Shown: one piece after another, positions 56,413 through 64,000 of the stretch
How positions within the stretch are numbered: the first letter of the stretch is position 1
How the letters are laid out: the number at the start of each line of letters is the position of its first letter
Assembly: GCF_900115075.1 (NCBI RefSeq)
Contig: NZ_FOVG01000001.1
Location: forward strand, 1,860,001-1,924,000
Direction of reading: 5' to 3'
Source: Candidatus Pantoea varia
GTDB lineage: Bacteria > Pseudomonadota > Gammaproteobacteria > Enterobacterales > Enterobacteriaceae
DNA: 64,000 bases
The notes under the pieces: generated by a model
The model's input: the letters and a program-made list of their open reading frames with translations, nothing else
Told to the model about the DNA's origin: nothing
Database searches by the model: none
Translations under genes and position numbers: made by a program

Positions 56413-57810
56413 ATGCGAAACATTAATTACGCGTTAGCGTTAATAGAAACAGCCACTTTAACCATTTTGTTATCAGCAATGAGTGCAGCGCCGGTTTATG
56501 CCAGTGGATTTATTGAGGACGCATCGCTAAAAGGGAATGTATTTTACTGGCAACGTCAGCGGGATCGCAGAGACACCGATCCCGCCAGTGAATATCAGGG
56601 GCAGTATCGGGCTAATTTACATCATACCTCGCTCAACAGTAATCTCGACTTTCAGTCGGGGTATGCCGGAGAGTGGATGGGTCTGGATCTCGCCGTATTT
56701 GGCGCAGCCGAACTCTCCAGCAGCGGCCCCGCCGCCCCTAATGAAATTGGCTTCAGTAAGGCACGCACCCGCTGGGATGAAAAATGGAATGGCGACAGCG
56801 GCGGTGCGTCGGTTTATAAAGCCGCGCTGAAATTTAAATATAACGATTACTGGTTACGCGCCGGATATATTCAGCCCACCGGCCAGACAATCATGGCGCC
56901 GCACTGGAGTTTTTTACCCGGCACCTATCGCGGTGCCGAAGTCGGTGCGCTGTATGATTTTCAGGATGCGGGCGCATTATCACTCTCCTGGATGTGGAGC
57001 GATAAATATAAGGCCCCCTGGTATCGTGATTTATATGATTTTCGGCAGGCCGATGGCAAAACGCATATCAGCTATCTGCATTCATTCGGCATGAAATATG
57101 ACTTCAAAAATAAACTGGTGCTGGAAGGTGCATTTGGCCAGGCGGCAGATTATATGGACCAGTATTTTGCCAAAGCGTCCTGGTCGGCCACGCCTTACGG
57201 CAATGCACTCTCCACCAGCTATCAGTTTTACGGCGCACACGACAAAGTGCAGGGCGGTGCCGCTAATCCCCGTGATGTCTATGAGGGTCTGGCCTGGCTT
57301 CAGGCGATTACGGTCGGCTATAACGTCGGCCCGGTGGATCTGCGCCTTGAAGGCAGCTGGGTCAAAGCAGAAGGCAACCAGGGCTTCTTCCTGCAGCGCA
57401 TGACGCCCGGCTACGCCAGCTCCAATGGACGACTGGATATCTGGTGGGATGCCCGTTCCGACTGGAACGCCAATGGCGAAAAAGCGGTCTTTGCCGGTGC
57501 GATGCTCGACATGACGCCGTGGCAGCTGGCGGGATGGAAAGTAGGTGCATCGTACGTCTGGGGCTGGGATGCCAGACCCGCCAACCTGCCCACCGTTGAC
57601 CAGCGCCAGCGACTGAAAGAGTCTGCCTGGAACCTTGATCTGATCTATCAAATCCAGCAGGGCCGCGCCAAAGATACCCTGTTCAAATTGCACTACACCC
57701 GCTACGACAATCACAGCGATCTGCCCAGTTATAGCGGCGGCTACGGCAACATTTTTCAGGACGAGAAGGACATCAAATTTATGGTTATCGTGCCGTTTAC
57801 GCTGTTCTGA
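56413..57810 (+). CDS. chiP: chitoporin ChiP (OprD-like outer-membrane porin)
   Basis: A 465-residue outer-membrane porin for chitin oligosaccharides. The signal peptide runs to about YAS, before [10 protein letters not shown]. The body follows E. coli/Salmonella ChiP strand by strand: YYWQRxRDR-like [85 protein letters not shown], ending in aromatic VPFTLF for barrel assembly. I start at ATG 56413 (GGAGG 7 bases upstream) rather than the GTG before it. In E. coli chiP is followed by the lipoprotein gene chiQ; here the chitobiase takes its place. Confidence 0.93.
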   Translation: MRNINYALALIETATLTILLSAMSAAPVYASGFIEDASLKGNVFYWQRQRDRRDTDPASEYQGQYRANLHHTSLNSNLDFQSGYAGEWMGLDLAVFGAAELSSSGPAAPNEIGFSKARTRWDEKWNGDSGGASVYKAALKFKYNDYWLRAGYIQPTGQTIMAPHWSFLPGTYRGAEVGALYDFQDAGALSLSWMWSDKYKAPWYRDLYDFRQADGKTHISYLHSFGMKYDFKNKLVLEGAFGQAADYMDQYFAKASWSATPYGNALSTSYQFYGAHDKVQGGAANPRDVYEGLAWLQAITVGYNVGPVDLRLEGSWVKAEGNQGFFLQRMTPGYASSNGRLDIWWDARSDWNANGEKAVFAGAMLDMTPWQLAGWKVGASYVWGWDARPANLPTVDQRQRLKESAWNLDLIYQIQQGRAKDTLFKLHYTRYDNHSDLPSYSGGYGNIFQDEKDIKFMVIVPFTLF

Positions 57811-57858
57811 CGCCCTGCAGACTTCCGGATATTTCTTCAGCAGCAAGGATGAATCAAT

Positions 57859-60510
57859 ATGTTTAAGTTAAGCCTTATCGCGCTCACTCTGCTGGGCGTA
57901 GCAGCCACAGGCCACGCCAGCTCGTCAGAGCAGCAGGTGGTGAATCAAATCAGCCAGTTCGGCGTTACTTATCAGGTGAACGATAATCAGGCCGCCCTGA
58001 ATGGAATCGACTGCGCCGCGCTGGGTGCCGACTATGCTGCCTGCAATCGGGCCACCATTACCCTGACCAACAACGGCCCTGCCCTGACCGACAAGCACTG
58101 GGCAATCTACATGAGCAATGTCCACCAGACGCTGCGGGTCGAAAACGACCAGTTTAAAATGACGCACCTGGTTGGCGATTTAACCCGGCTGGAGCCGACA
58201 GAGAAGTTCACCGGGATTGGCGCTGGCGAATCGGTGCAAATCCCGATCGTTAACGAATACTGGCAGCTGTTTATTACCGATGTGATGCCGCGCTGGTATG
58301 TTACGGCCGGACAGGCAGCCCCCAAAATTATTGCCAGCACCGATCATGAGGATCTCACTCAGTTTGTGTTGCCGCTGGGTGATCACTGGCGTCGCAGTGC
58401 CGATGACCACAATGTCCTGATGCAGCCTGCCAGCCGGTTCGATAAAAACAGCGATATTGCCACCCTGCCCGCCGCTGCGCTGCGGGGTCAGATTACCCCC
58501 ACGCCCCTTGAGGTGAAACTCCGCCCGCACGATGCCGATCTCAGCCGGGGCGTCAGGCTGTCGCTGACCGGGCTGACACGTGAAACGGGTGACGCAGTAA
58601 AAAAGCGCCTGGGCCTGCTCGGTCTGAAAGAAGCGCCTGAAGGATTTGCTATCACTGCACAAATCAAACCGGGTCGTTTCAGCGGCAAACAGGCTAAATC
58701 GGGCGCATACGATCTCGATATCACGCCCCGCCGCGCCACGGTGGTGGGCTACGATGCTGCCGGTGCGTTCTACGGTCTGATGTCGATTTTCTCGCTGGTG
58801 CCCGGTGAAGGCGCGCCGCGTATTGCCTCGCTGGAAGCCCATGATGCGCCGCGCTTTAACTATCGCGGTGCGTTTCTTGACGTTGCCCGTAACTTTCACA
58901 GTAAGCAGGCGGTGATGCGACTGCTTGATCAGATGGCAGCCTGGAAGATGAACCGCTTCCACTTCCACCTCAGTGACGATGAGGGCTGGCGGATAGAGAT
59001 TCCCGGCTTGCCGGAACTGACTGACGTGGGGGCTAAACGCTGCCATGACCTGACCGAACAGCGCTGCCTGCTGCCGCAGCTCGGTTCCGGTCCGTTCAGC
59101 GATAACAACGGCAGCGGCTATTTTAGTCGTGCCGATTACATTGAGATTGTGCAATATGCGCAGGCCCGCCACATCCAGGTGATCCCGGAAATCGATATGC
59201 CCGCCCATGCCCGTGCGGCGGTGATCGCCATGGAAGCGCGCTATCAACGGCTGATGAAGGAGGGAGAGCCTGAACAGGCCAGCGCCTTTCGCCTGATTGA
59301 TCCCACCGACGATTCCAATACCACCTCCGTACAACTCTATGACCGCACCAGCTATCTCAATCCCTGCATTGAGGGTTCACAGCGTTTTGTGGACAAAGTG
59401 ATCGGTGAGATTCAGGCGATGCACAAGGAAGCGGGACAGCCGCTCAGCATCTGGCATTTTGGCGGTGACGAAGCGAAGAACATCCGGCTGGGTGCAGGCT
59501 ACTCTGATAAAAACAGTCCTGAACCGGGTACCGGTCTGCGCGACTGGCGTAAAGAAGATCTGCCGTGGGCAAAATCGCAGGTCTGTCAGGCGCTGGTGAA
59601 GAGCGGCAAAGTGCAGGATCTGGCGCACCTGCCGAGCTATTTCGCCCTGTCCGTCAGTGAGATTGTTAACCGGCACGGCATTGGCAAAATGCAGGCGTGG
59701 CAGGATGGCCTGAAACATGCCACACATGCCGGAGCCTTCGCCACCCCGCGCGTTGCGGTCAACTTCTGGGACACCCTCTATTGGGGCGGTTTTGACAGTG
59801 CCAGTGACTGGTCACAGAAAGGTTACGACGTGGTGATCTCCAGTCCCGACTATCTCTATCTGGACTTCCCGTATGAAGTGAACCCGCTGGAACGCGGTTA
59901 TTACTGGGGCACACGCTTCAACGACGAGCGAAAAATTTTCGGCTTCGCACCTGACAACCTGCCGCAGAATGCGGAGACCTCGGTGGATCGCGATGGCAAC
60001 TTTTTCAGCGCCAAATCTGAGAAGCCGTGGAGTGGTGCTCATGGCATTTCAGCCCAGCTATGGAGCGAAACCGTCCGCACTGACGCCCAGATGGAGCACA
60101 TGATCTATCCGCGCCTGTTTGCGGTCGCGGAACGAAGCTGGCACCGCGCCAGCTGGGAGCGGGATTACCAGGCCGGTCAGGAGTATGCAGGCGGCAAGAC
60201 GCATCTGGTTGATCAACAGTCACAACTGAATGACTGGCAGCGATTTGCCAACCTGCTGGGACAACGGGAACTGGCGAAACTGGATAAGGCGGGTATTGAT
60301 TATCGCCTGCCGGTGCCGGGAGCAAAAATCGTTGATGGCATCCTGTCGATGAACGTGGCCTTGCCTGGCGTAACGCTGGAGTACAGTCTGGACAAGGGCG
60401 CGAACTGGCAGCGCTACGACGCCAACAGACCTCCGGAGGCCAGCGGTGCCGTGGCAATCCGCTCGGTGAGCCGCGACGGGCAGCACACCAGCCGCGTGGA
60501 AACGTTGTAG
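57859..60510 (+). CDS. chitobiase (beta-N-acetylhexosaminidase, GH20)
   Basis: An 883-residue enzyme that cleaves N,N'-diacetylchitobiose and longer chito-oligomers to N-acetylglucosamine. The domain order is that of Serratia chitobiase (885 residues): signal peptide MFKLSLIALTLLGVAATG, carbohydrate-binding-like CHB_HEX domain (about 25-190), GH20b (about 195-325), GH20 barrel (about 330-760) and a C-terminal immunoglobulin-like CHB_HEX_C domain. The catalytic pair is Asp537-Glu538 in WHFGGDEAKN. RGAFLDVARNFHSKQAV and HFHLSDDEGWRIEIPGL mark the barrel start. No lipobox is seen, so periplasmic. It lies 48 bases after chiP and is probably cotranscribed with it. Confidence 0.93.
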   Translation: MFKLSLIALTLLGVAATGHASSSEQQVVNQISQFGVTYQVNDNQAALNGIDCAALGADYAACNRATITLTNNGPALTDKHWAIYMSNVHQTLRVENDQFKMTHLVGDLTRLEPTEKFTGIGAGESVQIPIVNEYWQLFITDVMPRWYVTAGQAAPKIIASTDHEDLTQFVLPLGDHWRRSADDHNVLMQPASRFDKNSDIATLPAAALRGQITPTPLEVKLRPHDADLSRGVRLSLTGLTRETGDAVKKRLGLLGLKEAPEGFAITAQIKPGRFSGKQAKSGAYDLDITPRRATVVGYDAAGAFYGLMSIFSLVPGEGAPRIASLEAHDAPRFNYRGAFLDVARNFHSKQAVMRLLDQMAAWKMNRFHFHLSDDEGWRIEIPGLPELTDVGAKRCHDLTEQRCLLPQLGSGPFSDNNGSGYFSRADYIEIVQYAQARHIQVIPEIDMPAHARAAVIAMEARYQRLMKEGEPEQASAFRLIDPTDDSNTTSVQLYDRTSYLNPCIEGSQRFVDKVIGEIQAMHKEAGQPLSIWHFGGDEAKNIRLGAGYSDKNSPEPGTGLRDWRKEDLPWAKSQVCQALVKSGKVQDLAHLPSYFALSVSEIVNRHGIGKMQAWQDGLKHATHAGAFATPRVAVNFWDTLYWGGFDSASDWSQKGYDVVISSPDYLYLDFPYEVNPLERGYYWGTRFNDERKIFGFAPDNLPQNAETSVDRDGNFFSAKSEKPWSGAHGISAQLWSETVRTDAQMEHMIYPRLFAVAERSWHRASWERDYQAGQEYAGGKTHLVDQQSQLNDWQRFANLLGQRELAKLDKAGIDYRLPVPGAKIVDGILSMNVALPGVTLEYSLDKGANWQRYDANRPPEASGAVAIRSVSRDGQHTSRVETL

Positions 60511-60556
60511 TAAGTGGGAGTGAGAGAACAGGCTGAGAAGCCAGTGTTTTGAAAAT

Positions 60557-60579
60557 AAAAAGGCCGACAGAAGTCGGCC
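60557..60579 (-). terminator. intrinsic terminator of the channel gene
   Basis: GGCCGAC (60562-60568), loop, GTCGGCC (60573-60579); on the minus strand it is followed by five T. It may also stop the convergent chitobiase transcript weakly. Confidence 0.85.
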
Positions 60580-60588
60580 CTTTCACAC

Positions 60589-63033
60589 TTAAACCAGCTT
60601 CTCTTCTGCTACCGGCTCCACACCAGCCATCTGCTGACGGCGCTCAATAATCATGGTTTGCGGTGTGGAGAGCAGGATGCCCTCTTTACGCAGACGCGTC
60701 AGAATATCGAACAGCAGGTCGCTTTTTGCACCAGCGATCTGCCGCTGACCTGCCACGTTACCGGTGACGCTCAGTATAATTCCCTGCTGAGTCAGATCTT
60801 TAAACGACACCGACGGCTCCGGCGTTTCCAGAATGCGTTCGTTTTCGTTGTAGACCTCCAGCAGAATATCGCGAACTTTCACCGGATCGATATCCAGCGG
60901 GAAGGTCAGCGTAATGGTGACCACACCCTGCGCATTACCCATGGTCGCGTTGCGCACGTTCTGCGAGATAAACTGCGAGTTCGGCACAATCACTGTCGAT
61001 TTGTCGCCCAGCTGAATCTCCGTAGCACGCACATTAATCCGGCGAATATCCCCTTCGATGCCGCTGATGCTCACCAGATCGCCGACTTTAACTGGCCGCT
61101 CGGTCAACAGAATCAGACCGGAGATAAAGTTCTTCACTATCTCCTGTAAGCCAAAACCGATACCGACCGACAACGCACTGACGATCCAGGCCAGTTTGTT
61201 CCACTGCAGACCCATAATCGACAGGGTCAGCAGGATGATCAGCACATAACCGATGTTGCTGAACAACGTCACCAGCGACACCCGCATCCCCACATCCATG
61301 GTGGTTTTTGGCAGGAAATCGGTGTCGAGCCAGCGGCGCACCGAGCGCAGCACATAGATACCGACAATCAGGCAGATGATCGCATTCACCATGTGCGCCG
61401 GCACAATGTTCAGGGACTCAAGGCCTTTACCGCCCCAGAACTCAATGACTTTTTGCAGCAGCTCAATCGGCGTTGAGGAGGCAAAGGTGCCGTTGAGCAG
61501 CGCCAGAGCCACAACCAGCACCAGGAAGGTTTTACCGATGGCCGTCAGCAGCGTGGCGGTTTGCTGCAGGTGACGCTCATTGATGTTAAGCGAACTCTGA
61601 ATGCGGCGACCGGTTGCGTTACTGGTTGAGAAAAGACTCTCACAACCATCTTTGAGCAGATGACTGAGGAAGTAGAACGAACCAAACAGCAGGCCGCACC
61701 AGATCACCTCATAACTCAGGAAGCGCGCCAGCGTAACGTAGCCGATCAGCAGCGACACAAGGATGGCAATCGCGGTCAGCGTCAGGCCCATCTGGATCAA
61801 TCCGACCAGCGTCGAGCGAGCTTCCGGTGGCGTACCCGCCTGGGTCATGCGACGACGCACGCGGTTGGTGCGCATGCTGATGGCCAGCGCGGTACAGCCA
61901 ATCAGCAGCGCAGTCAGTCCATTGGCAAAAATAGTGGTATTCAGGCTGGTGCCGACGCTGTAGTTGAACGCCTCGACCGTCTGGAAGATAAACACCAGCA
62001 CCGCAGTAATCGGCGGGAACGGCTTAAGTGCCATCGCCACTTCATTGGAGATCGCCGGTAAGCGCCAGCTGGGTCTGCGGGTAGAAAGGAACGCACGTCC
62101 CAGTCCGGCAATCAGGCCACAAAAAACGCTGAGCTGCACCAGACGGTCAACAAAGTCCTGAACGTTTTCAGAAACCTCATCACGGCGGGTAAAGGCCAGG
62201 GAGATAAAGTTAAAGGTGAGGACAACGGCCGCCAGCGTGGTCAGCGCTATCGCTGCCGCCAGGAAACTGCGGCGCAGTTTTCCTTCCGGCAGTTTATTAA
62301 TACTGACCCAGGCCAGAAACTCCTCACTGTAACGACGACCCACCGTCATCACCAGCAGCGCCGCCAGCAGCCAGAAGACACTGCCCACACGCCAGCCCGG
62401 CTCCCATGAGAGTGCTGCGGTGTCCTGCAACTCCTGCAGGAACTCACCAATCTTCTCACCATCCAGATCCTGGCTATTGAGCAGCGGTGACCAGAAGCGT
62501 GCCCCAAGGATACTGCCGGAGTTCAGGGCCAGCTGGCTTTTCAGCTGATCACGACGCAGGTTAACAATCTGCGAGGAGAGCATCAGCGCACCATTTTTAA
62601 TCCCTTCGGCCTGTTTGATCTGGTCGTCGAGTTTACCTTTCTGGCTCTCCAGCGCGTTACGCTTGCGCGTCACTTCCGGGGTTTCTTTCACCCCACTGTC
62701 GGCTTTCGGGGCCGGGCCAAGCACACCCAGCTGTGCATCGACCTGCTGGCGATCGGGTACCAGCGCCTGCCCGAGCGTATCGGCATTGCCAGAGAGTTCC
62801 AGCGCCATTTCATTCAGCTGCGTCAGCTTGTTTTCGCCGGCATCGACGGAGACCTGGCTTTTGATTTTATCGAGGATCTTCTGCATTTTTGGCAGTTCCA
62901 CCGCAGCATTCAGCTTCGGTGGCGCATCCTGTTCCTGAGCAGGCGTGGCCGTATTATCCGCGGCCAGTGTCAGCGTCGGGGCAAACGCCACCAGCGCCAG
63001 CATAAACAATGCATAAAATGATCGTATAAACAT
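60589..63033 (-). CDS. DUF3772 / MscS-family mechanosensitive channel
   Basis: An 814-residue membrane protein of the large MscS type. A signal peptide (MFIRSFYALFMLALVAFAP) leads to a periplasmic coiled-coil domain (about 25-190, DUF3772-like, with QKGKLDDQIKQAEG and NLRRDQLKSQLAL). About ten membrane helices follow. The last is the pore-lining one with AWIVSALSVGIGFGLQEIVKNFISGLILL, then the MscS beta domain VKVGDLVSISGIEGDIRRINVRATEI and the alpha/beta vestibule. I start at ATG 63033, where a normal signal peptide begins; the longer frame to 63249 overlaps the spacer. It should open on membrane tension to release solutes. It is not E. coli YbiO or MscM, although related. Confidence 0.88.
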   Translation of the reverse strand: MFIRSFYALFMLALVAFAPTLTLAADNTATPAQEQDAPPKLNAAVELPKMQKILDKIKSQVSVDAGENKLTQLNEMALELSGNADTLGQALVPDRQQVDAQLGVLGPAPKADSGVKETPEVTRKRNALESQKGKLDDQIKQAEGIKNGALMLSSQIVNLRRDQLKSQLALNSGSILGARFWSPLLNSQDLDGEKIGEFLQELQDTAALSWEPGWRVGSVFWLLAALLVMTVGRRYSEEFLAWVSINKLPEGKLRRSFLAAAIALTTLAAVVLTFNFISLAFTRRDEVSENVQDFVDRLVQLSVFCGLIAGLGRAFLSTRRPSWRLPAISNEVAMALKPFPPITAVLVFIFQTVEAFNYSVGTSLNTTIFANGLTALLIGCTALAISMRTNRVRRRMTQAGTPPEARSTLVGLIQMGLTLTAIAILVSLLIGYVTLARFLSYEVIWCGLLFGSFYFLSHLLKDGCESLFSTSNATGRRIQSSLNINERHLQQTATLLTAIGKTFLVLVVALALLNGTFASSTPIELLQKVIEFWGGKGLESLNIVPAHMVNAIICLIVGIYVLRSVRRWLDTDFLPKTTMDVGMRVSLVTLFSNIGYVLIILLTLSIMGLQWNKLAWIVSALSVGIGFGLQEIVKNFISGLILLTERPVKVGDLVSISGIEGDIRRINVRATEIQLGDKSTVIVPNSQFISQNVRNATMGNAQGVVTITLTFPLDIDPVKVRDILLEVYNENERILETPEPSVSFKDLTQQGIILSVTGNVAGQRQIAGAKSDLLFDILTRLRKEGILLSTPQTMIIERRQQMAGVEPVAEEKLV

Positions 63034-63153
63034 ATGAGTAAGATTCCGGCAGCTTAAATCAGGCGATCTTCCCTCGCCAGTCGCGCGTAGTGTAGGGCTT
63101 TGCAAGGGAGGGCAATATAGGAATAACGGGCATTTTTCGGGCTGATTCCGGGC

Positions 63154-63189
63154 GGTAAGAGGCATAAAGAGGGTTTTAAGCCTCTTACC
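63154..63189. repeat. hairpin downstream of pbpG
   Basis: GGTAAGAGGC (63154-63163) and GCCTCTTACC (63180-63189) are perfect 10-bp arms with a 16-nt loop, in the 226-bp spacer between pbpG and the channel gene. No T run follows; it may slow or protect the pbpG transcript. Confidence 0.5.
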
Positions 63190-63259
63190 TTGTCTTCCCG
63201 TAGTCCTGCTCAGCCTGCAGGCAACGCCCGTGCGCACAGCATGCGACACCGGCTAATTT

Positions 63260-64000
63260 CTACTCGACGTCGGCACTGCTGGCACCATTGCTGGCGACCT
63301 GACCCGACTTCTGTTTCTTATAAGCCAGCGCGGCGGCAGGCACCGGAGCCGCTTTGCCGGTCTCAATCCAGCTGCGCAGACGGTTGGCGTCGGCGAAGTG
63401 GGTATATTTGCCAAACGCATCCAGCACCACCAGCGCCACCGGACGATTGTTAATCATGGTGCGCATCACCAGGCAGTGGCCTGCCTCGTCGGTGTAACCG
63501 GTTTTGGTCAGCTGAATGTGCCAGTCATTTTTATAAACCAGATGGTTGGTGTTGCGGAACGGCAGCGCATAGCTCGGATGGGCAAAAACGGCTGTCTCTT
63601 CTTTCGTGGTGCTGAGCGCACCAAGCATCGGATATTCCCGCGTCGCTTTGAGCAGCTTAATCAGATCCTGCGCGCTGGAGACGTTTTGCGTCGACAGACC
63701 GGTTGGCTCGACATAGCGGGTCTGTTTCATACCGAGTGAGCGCGCTTTGGCGTTCATCGCCCGGATAAAGGCGTTGTAACCGCCCGGATAGGCGTGAGCC
63801 AGACTGGCAGCAGCACGGTTTTCTGAGGACATCAGCGCCAGCAGCATCATATTACGACGGCTGATCTGGCTGTTGAGCTTCACGCGCGAGAAGACGCCAC
63901 GCATTTCCGGCGTCTGGCTGACATCGACGGTGATCATCTCATTCATCGGCTGATGCGCATCCAGCACCACCATCGCGGTCATCAGCTTAGTGATGGACGC
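63260..64000 (-). CDS. pbpG: D-alanyl-D-alanine endopeptidase PbpG (PBP7), 5' end cut by the window edge
   Basis: A penicillin-binding protein that cleaves peptidoglycan cross-links in the periplasm. The 246 visible residues begin [12 protein letters not shown], where Ser-Ile-Thr-Lys is the S-x-x-K catalytic motif, so the signal peptide and first strand lie beyond base 64000. The S-x-N motif is in [11 protein letters not shown], and KTG in [14 protein letters not shown]. The fold matches the S11 family, and the C-terminal tail is Ser/Ala-rich. In E. coli pbpG follows dld; here chiP, the chitobiase and the channel gene have come between them. Confidence 0.92.
   Translation of the reverse strand, partial: ASITKLMTAMVVLDAHQPMNEMITVDVSQTPEMRGVFSRVKLNSQISRRNMMLLALMSSENRAAASLAHAYPGGYNAFIRAMNAKARSLGMKQTRYVEPTGLSTQNVSSAQDLIKLLKATREYPMLGALSTTKEETAVFAHPSYALPFRNTNHLVYKNDWHIQLTKTGYTDEAGHCLVMRTMINNRPVALVVLDAFGKYTHFADANRLRSWIETGKAAPVPAAALAYKKQKSGQVASNGASSADVE

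Noticed and set aside
58180..59334. 384-codon minus-strand frame opposite the chitobiase
   Set aside because: Shadow of the GH20 gene, which has all its domains and catalytic residues; the antisense product has no recognisable features.

Overview
The window looks like a chromosomal segment of a member of the Enterobacterales close to Pantoea/Erwinia. Most genes have near-identical Escherichia coli relatives in E. coli order (ybiR-mntR-mntS-ompX-rhtA-dps-glnHPQ-rlmF; ybiB-dinG; mlrA-yehWXYZ; bglX-dld-pbpG). The intervening cargo (a five-step hut pathway, a free-standing type I idi, a chitobiase) is absent from E. coli at these places. The genus is an inference. I see no rRNA, tRNA, CRISPR array, insertion sequence or phage module.

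Layout. 1-7.1 kb: the 3'-truncated ABC-F gene ybiT, an H-NS paralogue, and an EmrA/EmrB/outer-membrane-lipoprotein efflux operon. 7.2-15.8 kb: the conserved block ybiR, mntR, mntS, ompX, rhtA, dps, glnHPQ and rlmF, with a MntR box, a dps promoter, a sigma54/NtrC-type glnH control region and a 103-bp branched inverted repeat after glnQ. 15.9-31.2 kb: a flavin reductase and the histidine-utilisation island. The island holds a HisJQMP-type ABC importer fused by overlap to a HutH paralogue, then hutG, hutI, hutF, hutD, hutC, hutH, hutU and an M20 amidohydrolase. 31.2-35.6 kb: ybiB-dinG behind a LexA box, then a GNAT/XRE-cupin pair. 35.7-40.4 kb: mlrA, a 35-residue membrane ORF, and the yehWXYZ osmoprotectant-type importer. 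40.6-51.9 kb: an accessory stretch with an MFS transporter, idi, a chemoreceptor, a SUFU-domain protein, a lone LacI-type regulator in AT-rich DNA, an aldo/keto reductase with a divergent AraC regulator, and an MpaB-like protein. 52-64 kb: bglX, dld, chiP, a GH20 chitobiase, a DUF3772/MscS channel and 5'-truncated pbpG.

How the parts work together. The hut genes encode uptake of histidine (or a related cationic amino acid), then HutH, HutU, HutI, HutF and HutG, giving glutamate and formate, with HutC as repressor. Both the importer operon and hutHU carry a sigma54 promoter, a HutC-like operator near the start point and two GGTGCA half-sites 62-63 bp upstream, so they look co-controlled by nitrogen status and by urocanate. 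chiP and the chitobiase sit behind a NagC-like palindrome and form a chitin-oligosaccharide uptake and cleavage unit.

The most unusual gene is the HutH paralogue at 16601-18118. It keeps the fold-defining sequence but lacks exactly the Ala-Ser-Gly triplet that forms the catalytic MIO group, and it also has Met where histidases have a catalytic Tyr. It is translationally coupled to the ABC importer, while an intact HutH is encoded 8 kb away.
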